From: Siderastrea radians
Taxonomy: Eukaryota; Cnidaria; Anthozoa; Scleractinia; Rhizangiidae
Reading direction: 5' to 3'
Assembly (NCBI GenBank): GCA_964017195.1
Contig: CAXHKT010000108.1
Coordinates: 310,001 to 374,000 of the forward strand
DNA: 64,000 bases
The notes beneath the pieces are model-generated. The model was not told where the DNA came from. It searched no databases and saw only the letters and a list, made by a program, of their open reading frames with translations. This document shows, one piece after another, positions 47,471 to 59,920 of the stretch. How positions within the stretch are numbered: position 1 is the stretch's first letter; every line of letters begins with the position of its first letter. The position numbers were made by a program, and so were the translations under genes.

Positions 47471-50400
47471 CTTTTTTTTCTGATAGCCCCGAGGGATTTG
47501 CATTATTATTGGGCCAGTGCGCAGCCTTGCGCAGACAGATTGCGCAGATAAGAACACCTTTTTGAGCCTCTGGGAATGCCCCAAAATGGGGTTTTTTCCC
47601 TAAGGATCGCACATATCGCGCTTTCTTTGTACTTTTGCACAAAAGGAATTTTTTTCGGATGGTCCCAAAGGGATTGAATGCATTTGGGAGCTTTGTGCAT
47701 GCAGCCGAGAGCGCCAGTTAGCTTTTTGAGCTTTTTGGGGCCTGAGGGAAGGCCCCAAAATGGGTTTTTTTTCCACCTTATCGACAACATCGCAGACTTT
47801 CTACACAATAAACTGTTTTTTCTGATAGCCCCGAGGGATTTGCATTATTATTGCGCCAGTGCGCTGCCTTGCGCAGACAGATTGCGCAGATAAGAACACC
47901 TTTTTGAGCCTCTGGGAATGCCCCAAAATGGGGTTTTTTCCCTAAGGATCGCACATATTGCGCTTTCTTTGTACTTTTGCACAAAAGGAATTTTTTTCGG
48001 ATTGTCCCAAAGGGATTGAATGCATTTGGGAGCTTTGTGCATGCAGCCGAGAGCGCCAGTTAGCTTTTTGAGCTTTTTGGGGCCTGAGGGAAGGCCCCAA
48101 AATGGGGTTTTTTTCCACCTTATCGACAAAATCGCAGACTTTCTACACAATAAACTGTTTTTTCTGATAGCCCCGAGGGATTTGCATTATTATTGGGCCA
48201 GTGCGCAGCCTTGCGCAGACAGATTGCGCAGATAAGAACACCTTTTTGAGCCTCTGGGAATGCCCCAAAATGGGGTTTTTTCCCTAAGGATCGCACATAT
48301 CGCGCTTTCTTTGTACTTTTGCACAAAAAGGAATTTTTTTCGGATGGTCCGAAAGGGATTGAATGCATTTGGGAGCTTTGTGCATGCAGCCGAGAGCGCC
48401 AGTTAGCTTTTTGAGCTTTTTGGGGCCTGAGGGAAGGCCCCAAAATGGGGGTTTTTTCCACCTTATCGACAAAATCGCAGACTTTCTACACAATAAACTG
48501 TTTTTTCTGATAGCCCCGAGGGATTTGCATTATTATTGGGCCAGTGCGCAGCCTTGCGCAGACAGATTGCGCAGATAAGAACACCTTTTTGAGCCTCTGG
48601 GAATGCCCCAAAATGGGGTTTTTTCCCTAAGGATCGCACATATCGCGCTTTCTTTGTACTTTTGCACAAAAGGAATTTTTTCGGATGGTCCCAAAGGGAT
48701 TGAATGCATTTGGGAGCTTTGTGCATGCAGCCGAGAGCGCCAATTAGCTTTTTGAGCTTTTTGGGGCCTGAGGGAAGGCCCCAAAATGGGGTTTTTTTCC
48801 ACCTTATCGACAAAATCGCAGACTTTCTACACAATAAACTGTTTTTTCTGATAGCCCCGAGGGATTTGCATTATTATTGGGCCAGTGCGCAGCCTTGCGC
48901 GGACAGATTGCGCAGATAAGAACACCTTTTTGAGCCTCTGGGAATGCCGCAAAATGGGGGTTTTTCCCTAAGGATCGCACATATCGCGCTTTCTTTGTAC
49001 TTTTGCACAAAAGGAATTTTTTTCGGATGGTCCCAAAGGGATTGAATGCATTTGGGAGCTTTGTGCATGCAGCCGAGAGCGCCAGTTAGCTTTTTGAGCT
49101 TTTTGGGGCCTGAGGGAAGGCCCCAAAATGGGGTTTTTTCCACCTTATCGACAAAATCGCAGACTTTCTACACAATAAACTGTTTTTTCTGATAGCACCG
49201 AGGGATTTGCATTATTATTGGGCCAGTGCGCAGCCTTGCGCAGGCAGATTGCGCAGATAAGAACACCTTTTTGAGCCTCTGGGAATGCCCCAAAATGGGG
49301 TTTTTTTATCTAAGGATCGCACATATCGCGCTTTCTTTGTACTTTTGCACAAAAGGACTTTTTTTCGGATGGTCCCAAAGGGATTGAATGCATTTGGGAG
49401 CTTTGTGCATGCAGCCGAGAGCGCCAGTTAGCTTTTTGAGCTTTTTGGGGCCTGAGGGAAGGCCCCAAAATGGGGTTTTTTTCCACCTTATCGACAAAAT
49501 CGCAGACTTTCTACACAATAAACTGTTTTTTCTGATAGCCCCGAGGGATTTGCATTATTATTGGGCCAGTGCGCAGCCTTGCGCAGACAGATTGCGCAGA
49601 TAAAAACACCTTTTTGAGCCTCTGGGAATGCCCCAAAATGGGGTTTTTTCCCTAAGGATCGCACATATCGCGCTTTCTTTGTACTTTTGCACAAAAAGGA
49701 ATTTTTTTCGGATGGTCCCAAAGGGATTGAATGCATTTGGGAGCTTTGTGCATGCAGCCGAGAGCGCCAGTTAGCTTTTTGAGCTTTTTGGGGCCTGAGG
49801 GAAGGCCCCAAAATGGGGTTTTTTTCCACCTTATCGACAAAAGCGCAGACTTTCTACACAATAAACTGTTTTTTCTGATAGCCCCGAGGGATTTGCATTA
49901 TTATTGGGCCAGTGCGCAGCCTTGCGCGGACAGATTGCGCAGATAAGAACACCTTTTTGAGCCTCTGGGAATGCCCCAAAATGGGGTTTTTCCCTAAGGA
50001 TCGCACATATCGCGCTTTCTTTGTACTTTTGCACAAAAGGAATTTTTTTCGGATGGTCCCAAAGGGATTGAATGCATTTGGGAGCTTTGTGCATGCAGCC
50101 GAGAGCGCCAGTTAGCTTTTTGAGCTTTTTGGGGCCTGACGGAAGGCCCCAAAATGGGGTTTTTTCCACCTTATCGACAAAATCGCAGACTTTCTACACA
50201 ATAAACTGTTTTTTCTGATACCACCGAGGGATTTGCATTATTATTGGGCCAGTGCGCAGCCTTGCGCAGACAGATTGCGCAGATAAGAACACCTTTTTGA
50301 GCCTCTGGGAATGCCCCAAAATGGGGTTTTTTTCCCTAAGGATCGCACATATCGCGCTTTCTTTGTACTTTTGCACAAAAGGACTTTTTTTCGGATGGTC

Positions 50401-53090
50401 CCAAAGGGATTGAATGCATTTGGGAGCTTTGTGCATGCAGCCGAGAGCGCCAGTTAGCTTTTTGAGCTTTTTGGGGCCTGAGGGAAGGCCCCAAAATGGG
50501 GTTTTTTTCCACCTTATCGACAAAATCGCAGACTTTCTACACAATAAACTGTTTTTTCTGATAGCCCCGAGGGATTTGTATTATTATTGGGCCAGTGCGC
50601 AGCCTTGCGCAGACAGATTGCGCAGATAAGAACACCTTTTTGAGCCTCTGGGAATGCCCCAAAATGGGGTTTTTTCCCTAAGGATCGCACATATCGCGCT
50701 TTCTTTGTACTTTTGCACAAAAGGAATTTTTTTCGGATGGTCCCAAAGGGATTGAATGCATTTGGGAGCTTTGTGCATGCAGCCGAGAGCGCCAGTTAGC
50801 TTTTTGAGCTTTTTGGGGCCTGAGGGAAGACCCCAAAATGGGGGTTTTTTCCACCTTATCGACAAAATCGCAGACTTTCTACACAATAAACTGTTTTTTC
50901 TGATAGCCCCGAGGGATTTGCATTATTATTGGGCCAGTGCGCAGCCTTGCGCAGACAGATTGCGCAGATAAGAACACCTTTTTGAGCATCTGGGAATGCC
51001 CCAAAATGGGGTTTTTTCCCTAAGGATCGCACATATCGCGTTTTCTTTGTACTTTTGCACAAAAGGAATTTTTTTCGGATGGTCCCAAAGGGATTGAATG
51101 CATTTGGGAGCTTTGTGCATGCAGCCGAGAGCGCCAGTTAGCTTTTTGAGCTTTTTGGGGCCTGAGGGAAGGCCCGAAAATATTGGTTTTTTCCACCTTA
51201 TCGACAAAATCGCAGACTTTCTACACAATAAACTGTTCTTTTCTGATAGCCCCGAGGGATTTGCATTATTATTGGGCCAGTGCGCAGCCTTGCACAGACA
51301 GATTGCGCAGATAAGAACACCTTTTTGAGCCTCTGGGAATGCCCCAAAATGGGGTTTTTTCCCTAAGGATCGAACATATCGCGCTTTCTTTGTACTTTTG
51401 CACAAAAGGATTTTTTTTCGGATGGTCCCAAAGGGATTGAATGCATTTGGGAGCTTTGTGCATGCAGCCGAGAGCGCCAGTTAGCTTTTTGAGCTTTTTG
51501 GGGCCTGAGGGAAGGCCCCAAAATGGGGGTTTTTTCCACTTTATCGACAAAATCGCAGACTTTCTACACAATAAACTGTTTTTTCTGATAGCCCCGAGGG
51601 ATTTGCATTATTATTGGGCCAGTGCGCTGCCTTGCGCAGACAGATTGCGCAGATAAGAACACCTTTTTAAGCCTCTGGGAATGCCCCAAAATGGGGTTTT
51701 TTCCCTAAGGATCGCACATATCGCGCTTTCTTTGTACTTTTGCACAAAAGGAATTTTTTCGGATGGTCCCAAAGGGATTGAATGCATTTGGGAGCTTTGT
51801 GCATGCAGCCGAGAGCGCCAATTAGCTTTTTGAGCTTTTTGGGGCCTGAGGGAAGGCCCCAAAATGGGGTTTTTTTCCACCTTATCGACAAAATCGCAGA
51901 CTTTCTACACAATAAACTGTTTTTTCTGATAGCCCCGAGGGATTTGCATTATTATTGGGCCAGTGCGCAGCCTTGCGCGGACAGATTGCGCAGATAAGAA
52001 CACCTTTTTGAGCCTCTGGGAATGCCCCAAAATGGGGTTTTTTTCCCTAAGGATCGCACATATCGCGCTTTCTTTGTACTTTTGCACAAAAGGACTTTTT
52101 TTCGGATGGTCCCAAAGGGATTGAATGCATTTGGGAGCTTTGTGCATGCAGCCGAGAGCGCCAGTTAGCTTTTTGAGCTTTTTGGGGCCTGAGGGAAGGC
52201 CCCAAAATGGGGTTTTTTTCCACCTTATCGACAAAATCGCAGACTTTCTACACAATAAACTGTTTTTTCTGATAGCCCCGAGGGATTTGCATTATTATTG
52301 GGCCAGTGCGCAGCCTTGCGCAGACAGATTGCGCAGATAAAAACTCCTTTTTGAGCCTCTGGGAATGCCCCAAAATGGGGTTTTTTCCCTAAGGATCGCA
52401 CATATCGCGCTTTCTTTGTACTTTTGCACAAAAAGGAATTTTTTTCGGATGGTCCCAAAGGGATTGAATGCATTTGGGAGCTTTGTGCATGCAGCCGAGA
52501 GCGCCAGTTAGCTTTTTGAGCTTTTTGGGGCCTGAGGGAAGGCCCCAAAATGGGGTTTTTTTCCACCTTATCGACAAAAGCGCAGACTTTCTACACAATA
52601 AACTGTTTTTTCTGATAGCGCCGAGGGATTTGCATTATTATTGGGCCAGTGCGCAGCCTTGCGCAGACAGATTGCGCAGATAAGAACACCTTTTTGAGCC
52701 TCTGGGAATGCCCCAAAATGGGTTTTTTTCCCTAAGGATCGCACATATCGCGCTTTCTTTGTACTTTTGCACAAAAGGAATTTTGTTCGGATGGTCCCAA
52801 AGGGATTGAATGCATTTGGGAGCTTTGTGCATGCAGCCGAGAGCGCCAATTAGCTTTTTGAGCTTTTTGGGGCCTGAGGGAAGGCCCCAAAATGGGGTTT
52901 TTTTCCACCTTATCGACAAAATCGCAGACTTTCTACACAATAAACTGTTTTTTCTGATAGCCCCGAGGGATTTGCATTATTATTGGGCCAGTGCGCAGCC
53001 TTGCGCGGACAGATTGCGCAGATAAGAACACCTTTTTGAGCCTCTGGGAATGCCCCAAAATGGGGGTTTTCCCTAAGGATCGCACATATC
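47330..53090. repeat. Mosaic stretch re-using variant strings from both left and centre
   Basis: About 47330-48110 carries the AATAACCTTTTTTTT, GACAACATCGC, GTGCGCTGCC and GGATTGTCCC string typical of 27-41 kb. From about 48360 it switches to units typical of 2-12 kb: GCCAATTAGC (48740), TGCCGCAAAAT (48946), TAGCACCGAG (49193), GGACTTTTTTTCGG (49356), AAAAGCGCAG (49840) and GATACCACCGAG (50217). At 51174 comes CCCGAAAATATTGG and at 51668 TTTTTAAGCC, as in the 12-15 kb 5-mer. A weak 8-monomer echo (offset 2737) links 49400-49880 with 52130-52610 through the rare GATAAAAAC change (49600 and 52337). Confidence 0.72.
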
Positions 53091-56000
53091 GCGCTTTCTT
53101 TGTACTTTTGCACAAAAGGAATTTTTTTCGGATGGTCCCAAAGGGATTGAATGCATTTGGGAGCTTTGTGCATGCAGCCGAGAGCGCCAGTTAGCTTTTT
53201 GAGCTTTTTGGGGCCTGAGGGAAGACCCCAAAATGGGGGTTTTTTCCACCTTATCGACAAAATCGCAGACTTTCTACACAATAAACTGTTTTTTCTGATA
53301 GCCCCGAGGGATTTGCATTATTATTGGGCCAGTGCGCAGCCTTGCGCAGACAGATTGCATAGATAAGAACACCTTTTTGAGCCTCTGGGAATGCCCCAAA
53401 ATGGGGTTTTTTCCCTAAGGATCGCACATATCGCGTTTTCTTTGTACTTTTGCACAAAAGGAATTTTTTTCGGATGGTCCCAAAGGGATTGAATGCATTT
53501 GGGAGCTTTGTGCATGCAGCCGAGAGCGCCAGTTAGCTTTTTGAGCTTTTTGGGGCCTGAGGGAAGGCCCGAAAATATTGGTTTTTTCCACCTTATCGAC
53601 AAAATCGCAGACTTTCTACACAATAAACTGTTTTTTTCTGATAGCCCCGAGGGATTTGCATTATTATTGGGCCAGTGCGCAGCCTTGCACAGACAGATTG
53701 CGCAGATAAGAACACCTTTTTGAGCCTCTGGGAATGCCCCAAAATGGGGTTTTTTCCCTAAGGATCGAACATATCGCGCTTTCTTTGTACTTTTGCACAA
53801 AAGGATTTTTTTTCGGATGGTCCCAAAGGGATTGAATGCATTTGGGAGCTTTGTGCATGCAGCCGAGAGCGCCAGTTAGCTTTTTGAGCTTTTTGGAGGC
53901 CTGAGGGAAGGCCCCAAATTGGGGGTTTTTTCCACCTTATCGACAAAATCGCAGACTTTCTACACAATAAACTGTTTTTTCTGATAGCCCCGAGGGATTT
54001 GCATTATTATTGGGCCAGTGCGCAGCCTTGCGCGGACAGATTGCGCAGATAAGAACACCTTTTTGAGCCTCTGGGAATGCCCCAAAATGGGGGTTTTCCC
54101 TAAGGATCGCACATATCGCGCTTTCTTTGTACTTTTGCACAAAAGGAATTTTTTTCGGATGGTCCCAAAGGGATTGAATGCATTTGGGAGCTTTGTGCAT
54201 GCAGCCGAGAGCGCCAGTTAGCTTTTTGAGCTTTTTGGGGCCTGAGGGAAGGCCCCAAAATGGGGTTTTTTCCACCTTATCGACAAAATCGCAGACTTTC
54301 TACACAATAAACTGTTTTTTCTGATACCACCGAGGGATTTGCATTATTATTGGGCCAGTGCGCAGCCTTGCGCAGACAGATTGCGCAGATAAGAACACCT
54401 TTTTGAGCCTCTGGGAATGCCCCAAAATGGGGTTTTTTTCCCTAAGGATCGCACATATCGCGCTTTCTTTGTACTTTTGCACAAAAGGACTTTTTCTCGG
54501 ATGGTCCCAAAGGGATTGAATGCATTTGGGAGCTTTGTGCATGCAGCCGAGAGCGCCAGTTAGCTTTTTGAGCTTTTTGGAGGCCTGAGGGAAGGCCCCA
54601 AAATGGGGTTTTTTTCCACCTTATCGACAAAATCGCAGACTTTCTACACAATAAACTGTTTTTTCTGATAGCCCCGAGGGATTTGTATTATTATTGGGCC
54701 AGTGCGCAGCCTTGCGCAGACAGATTGCGCAGATAAGAACACCTTTTTGAGCCTCTGGGAATGCCCCAAAATGGGGTTTTTTCCCTAAGGATCGCACATA
54801 TCGCGCTTTCTTTGTACTTTTGCACAAAAGGAATTTTTTTCGGATGGTCCCAAAGGGATTGAATGCATTTGGGAGCTTTGTGCATGCAGCCGAGAGCGCC
54901 AGTTAGCTTTTTGAGCTTTTTGGGGCCTGAGGGAAGACCCCAAAATGGGGGTTTTTTCCACCTTATCGACAAAATCGCAGACTTTCTACACAATAAACTG
55001 TTTTTTCTGATAGCCCCGAGGGATTTGCATTATTATTGGGCCAGTGCGCAGCCTTGCGCAGACAGATTGCGCAGATAAGAACACCTTTTTGAGCCTCTGG
55101 GAATGCCCCAAAATGGGGTTTTTTCCCTAAGGATCGCACATATCGCGTTTTCTTTGTACTTTTGCACAAAAGGAATTTTTTTCGGATGGTCCCAAAGGGA
55201 TTGAATGCATTTGGGAGCTTTGTGCATGCAGCCGAGAGCGCCAGTTAGCTTTTTGAGCTTTTTGGGGCCTGAGGGAAGGCCCGAAAATATTGGTTTTTTC
55301 CACCTTATCGACAAAATCGCAGACTTTCTACACAATAAACTGTTTTTTTCTGATAGCCCCGAGGGATTTGCATTATTATTGGGCCAGTGCGCAGCCTTGC
55401 ACAGACAGATTGCGCAGATAAGAACACCTTTTTGAGCCTCTGGGAATGCCCCAAAATGGGGTTTTTTCCCTAAGGATCGAACATATCGCGCTTTCTTTGT
55501 ACTTTTGCACAAAAGGATTTTTTTTCGGATGGTCCCAAAGGGATTGAATGCATTTGGGAGCTTTGTGCATGCAGCCGAGAGCGCCAGTTAGCTTTTTGAG
55601 CTTTTTGGAGGCCTGAGGGAAGGCCCCAAAATGGGGGTTTTTTCCACCTTATCGACAAAATCGCAGACTTTCTACACAATAAACTGTTTTTTCTGATAGC
55701 CCCGAGGGATTTGCATTATTATTGGGCCAGTGCGCAGCCTTGCGCGGACAGATTGCGCAGATAAGAACACCTTTTTGAGCCTCTGGGAATGCCCCAAAAT
55801 GGGGGTTTTCCCTAAGGATCGCACATATCGCGCTTTCTTTGTACTTTTGCACAAAAGGAATTTTTTTCGGATGGTCCCAAAGGGATTGAATGCATTTGGG
55901 AGCTTTGTGCATGCAGCCGAGAGCGCCAGTTAGCTTTTTGAGCTTTTTGGGGCCTGAGGGAAGGCCCCAAAATGGGGTTTTTTCCACCTTATCGACAAAA

Positions 56001-56270
56001 TCGCAGACTTTCTACACAATAAACTGTTTTTTCTGATACCACCGAGGGATTTGCATTATTATTGGGCCAGTGCGCAGCCTTGCGCAGACAGATTGCGCAG
56101 ATAAGAACACCTTTTTGAGCCTCTGGGAATGCCCCAAAATGGGTTTTTTTTCCCTAAGGATCGCACATATCGCGCTTTCTTTGTACTTTTGCACAAAAGG
56201 ACTTTTTCTCGGATGGTCCCAAAGGGATTGAATGCATTTGGGAGCTTTGTGCATGCAGCCGAGAGCGCCA
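53090..56270. repeat. 5-monomer HOR, 1712-bp period, ~1.9 copies
   Basis: About 53090-54560 repeats at 54802-56270. Shared markers are AAGACCCC (53223 and 54935), ATCGCGTTTTC (53431 and 55143), CCCGAAAATATTGG (53568 and 55280), GATCGAACAT (53763 and 55475), TTTTGGAGGCCTG (about 53893 and 55604), GCGCGGAC, TGGGGGTTTTCCC and GATACCACCGAG (54323 and 56035). Part of it (53940-55510) also matches 49830-51400 at an offset of about 4106 bp, 12 monomers. The second copy ends at a 9-bp deletion unit near 56271. Confidence 0.82.
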
Positions 56271-58140
56271 GTTAGCTTTTTGGGGCCTGAGGGAAGGTCC
56301 CAAAATGGAGGTTTTTTCCACCTTATCGACAAAATCGCAGACTTTCTACACAATAAACTGTTTTTTCTGATAGCCCCGAGGGATTTGCATTATTATTGGG
56401 CCAGTGCGCAGCCTTGCGTAGACAGATTGCGCAGATAAGAACACCTTTTTGAGCCTCTGGGAATGCCCCAAAATGGGGTTTTTTCCCTAAGGATCGCACA
56501 TATCGCGCTTTCTTTGTACTTTTGCACAAAAGGAATATTTTTCGTATGTTCCCAAAGGGATTGAATGCATTTGGGAGCTTTGTGCATGCAGCCGAGAGCG
56601 CCAATTAGCTTTTTGAGCTTTTTGGGGCTTGAGGGAAGGCCCCAAAATGGGGTTTTTTTCCACCTTATCGACAAAATCGCAGACTTTCTACACAATAAAC
56701 TGTTTTTTCTGATAGCCCCGAGGGATTTGCATTATTATTGGGCCAGTGCGCAGCCTTGCGCAGACAGATTGCGCAGATAACAACACCTTTTTCAGCCTCT
56801 GGGAATGCCCCAAAATGGGGTTTTTCCCCTAAGGATCGCACATATCGCGCTTTCTTTGTACTTTTGCACAAAAGGAATTTTTTTCGGATGGTCCCAAAGG
56901 GATTGAATGCATTTGGGAGCTTTGTGCATGCAGCCAAGAGCGCCAGTTAGCTTTTTGAGCTTTTTGGGGCCTGAGGGAAGGCCCCAAAATGAGGGTTTTT
57001 TCCACCTTATCGACAAAATCGCAGACTTTCTACACAATAAACTGTTTTTTCTGATAGCCCCGAGGGATTTGCATTATTATTGGGCCAGTGCGCAGCCTTG
57101 CGCAGACAGATTGCGCAGATAAGAACACCTTTCTGAGCCTCTGGGAATGCCCCAAAATGGGTTTTTTTCCCTAAGGGTTGCACAAATCGCGCTTTCTTTG
57201 TACTTTTGCACAAAAGGAATTTTTTTCGGATGGTCCCAAAGGGATTGAATGCATTTGGGAGCTTTGTGCATGCAGCCGAGAGCGCCAGTTAGCTTTTTGA
57301 GCTTTTTGGGGCCTGAAGGAAGGCCCCAAAATGGGGTTTTTTCCACCTTATCGACAAAATCGCAGACTTTCTACACAATAAACTGTTTTTTCTGATAGCC
57401 CCGAGGGATTTGCATTATTATTGGGAAAGTGCGCAGCCCTGCACAGACAGATTGCGCAGATAACAACACCTTTTTGAGGCTCTGGGAATGCCCCAAAATG
57501 GGGTTTTTTCCCTAAGGATCGCACATATCGCGCTTTCTTTGTACTTTTGCACAAAAGGAATTTTTTTCGGATGGTCCCAAAGGGATTGAATGCATTTGGG
57601 AGCTTTGTGCATGCAGCCGAGAGCGCCAGTTAGCTTTTTGGGGCCTGAGGGAAGGTCCCAAAATGGAGGTTTTTTCCACCTTATCGACAAAATCGCAGAC
57701 TTTCTACACAATAAACTGTTTTTTCTGATAGCCCCGAGGGATTTGCATTATTATTGGGCCAGTGCGCAGCCTTGCGTAGACAGATTGCGCAGATAAGAAC
57801 ACCTTTTTGAGCCTCTGGGAATGCCCCAAAATGGGGTTTTTTCCCTAAGGATCGCACATATCGCGCTTTCTTTGTACTTTTGCACAAAACGAATATTTTT
57901 CGGATGTTCCCAAAGGGATTGAATGCATTTGGGAGCTTTGTGCATGCAGCCGAGAGCGCCAATTATCTTTTTGAGCTTTTTGGGGCTTGAAGGAAGGCCC
58001 CAAAATGGGGGTTTTTTCCACCTTATCGACAAAATCGCAGACTTTCTACACAATAAACTGTTTTTTCTGATAGCCCCGAGGGATTTGCATTATTATTGGG
58101 CCAGTGCGCAGCCTTGCGCAGACAGATTGCGCAGATAAGA
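56210..58140. repeat. 4-monomer HOR, 1358-bp period, ~1.4 copies
   Basis: About 56210-56780 repeats at 57568-58140. Shared markers are a 9-bp deletion monomer (56271 and 57629), GGTCCCAAAATGGAGG, TTGCGTAGAC (56415 and 57773), GAATATTTTTCG (56532 and 57890) and TGGGGCTTGA (56621 and 57979). Copies differ at several sites (CGTATGTTCC versus CGGATGTTCC; AAAACGAAT; AATTATC), more than in the large HORs further left, so this duplication looks older. Confidence 0.78.
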
Positions 58141-59920
58141 ACACCTTTTTGAGCCTCTGGGAATGCCCCAAAATCGGGTTTTTCCCCTAAGGATCGCACA
58201 TATCGCGCTTTCTTTGTACTTTTGCACAAAAGGAATTTTTTTCAGATGGTCCCAAAGGAATTGAATGCATTTGGGAGCTTTGTGCATGCAGCCGAGAGCG
58301 CCAGTTAGCTTTTTGAGCTTTTTGGGGCCTGAGGGAAGGCCCCAAAATGGGGGTTTTTTCCACCTTATCGACAAAATCGCAGACTTTCTACACAATAAAC
58401 TGTTTTTTCTGATAGCCCCGAGGGATTTGCATTATTATTGGGCCACTGCGAAACCTTGCGCAGACAGATTGCGCAGATAAGAACACCTTTTTGAGCCTCT
58501 GGGAATGCCCCAAAATGGGGTTTTTCCCCTAAGGATCGCACATATCGCGCTTTCTTTGTACTTTTGCACAAAAGGAATTTTTTTCGGATGGTCCCAAGGG
58601 GATTGAATGCATTTGGGAGCTTTGTGCATGCAGCCGAGAGCGCCAGTTAGCTTTTTGAGCTTTTTGGGGCCTGAGGGAAGGCCCCAAAATGGGGGTTTTT
58701 TCCACCTTATCGACAAAATCGCAGACTTTCTACACAATAAACTGTTTTTTTCTGATAGCACCGAGGGATTTGCATTATTATTGGGCCAGTGCGCAGCCTT
58801 GCGCAGACAGATTGCGCAGATAAGAACACCTTTTTGAGCCTCTGGGAATGCCCCAAAATGGGGTTTTTCCCTAAGGATCGCACATATCGCGCTTTCTTTG
58901 TACTTTTGCACAAAAGGAATTTTTTTCGGATGGTCCCAAAAGGATTGAATGCATTTGGGAGCTTTGTGCATGCAGCCGAGAGCGCCAATTAGCTTTTTGA
59001 GCTTTTTGGGGCCTGAGGGAAGGCCCCAAAATGGGGGTTTTTTCCACCTTATCGACAAAATCGCAGACTTTCTACACAATAAACTGTTTTTTCTGATAGC
59101 CCCGAGGGATTTGCATTATTATTGGGCCAGTGCGCAGCCTTGCGCAGACAGATTGCGCAGATAAGAACACCTTTTTGAGCCTCTGGGAATGCCCCAAAAT
59201 GGGGTTTTTTCCCTAAGGATCGCACATATCGCGCTTTCTTTGTACTTTTGCACAAAAGGAATTTTTTTCGGATGGTCCCAAAGGGATTGAATGCATTTGG
59301 GAGCTTTGTGCATGCAGCCGAGAGCGCCAGTTAGCTTTTTGAGCTTTTTGGGGCCTGAGGGAAGGCCCCAAAATGGGGGTTTTTTCCACCTTATCGACAA
59401 AATCGCAGACTTTCTACACAATAAACTGTTTTTTCTGATAGCCCCGAGGGATTTGCATTATTATTGGGCCAGTGCGCAGCCTTGCGCAGACAGATTGCGC
59501 AGATAAGAACACCTTTTTGAGCCTCTGGGAATGCCCCAAAATGGGGTTTTTTCCCTAAGGATCGCACATATCGCGCTTTCTTTGTACTTTTGCACGAAAG
59601 GAATTTTTTTCGGATGGTCCCAAAGGGATTGAATGCATTTGGGAGCTTTGTGCATGCAGCCAAGAGCGCCAGTTAGCTTTTTGAGCTTTTTGGGGCCTGA
59701 GGGAAGGCCCCAAAATGAGGGTTTTTTCCACCTTATCGACAAAATCGCAGACTTTCTACACAATAAACTGTTTTTTCTGATAGCCCCGAAGGATTTGCAT
59801 TATTATTGGGCCAGTGCGCAGCCTTGCGCAGACAGATTGCGCAGATAAGAACACCTTTCTGAGCCTCTGGGAATGCCCCAAAATGTTTTTTTTCCTAAGG
59901 GTCGCACATATCTCGCTTTC
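58140..59920. repeat. Diverged monomers without a clear higher-order repeat
   Basis: Five or so units with many private changes and no local periodic partner that I could find: AAATCGGG near 58171, TTCAGATGG near 58242, AAGGAATTG near 58254, GGGCCACTGCGAAACC near 58440, CCAAGGGG near 58596, CCCAAAAGGATT near 58936, GCACGAAAGG near 59593 and CCCGAAGG near 59785. The last unit begins cassette gamma (T8 and ATCTCGC, about 59880-59915), shared with 15.4 kb. No gene or unrelated DNA is present here. Confidence 0.7.

Noticed and set aside
58435..59079. Longest open frame (about 214 codons, minus strand) and other frames of 150-184 codons, e.g. 35197-35751
   Set aside because: They are read-throughs across two satellite units where a homopolymer length change shifts past the usual stop. 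Neighbouring units interrupt the same frame freely, there is no plausible start context or domain, and variation is not codon-patterned.
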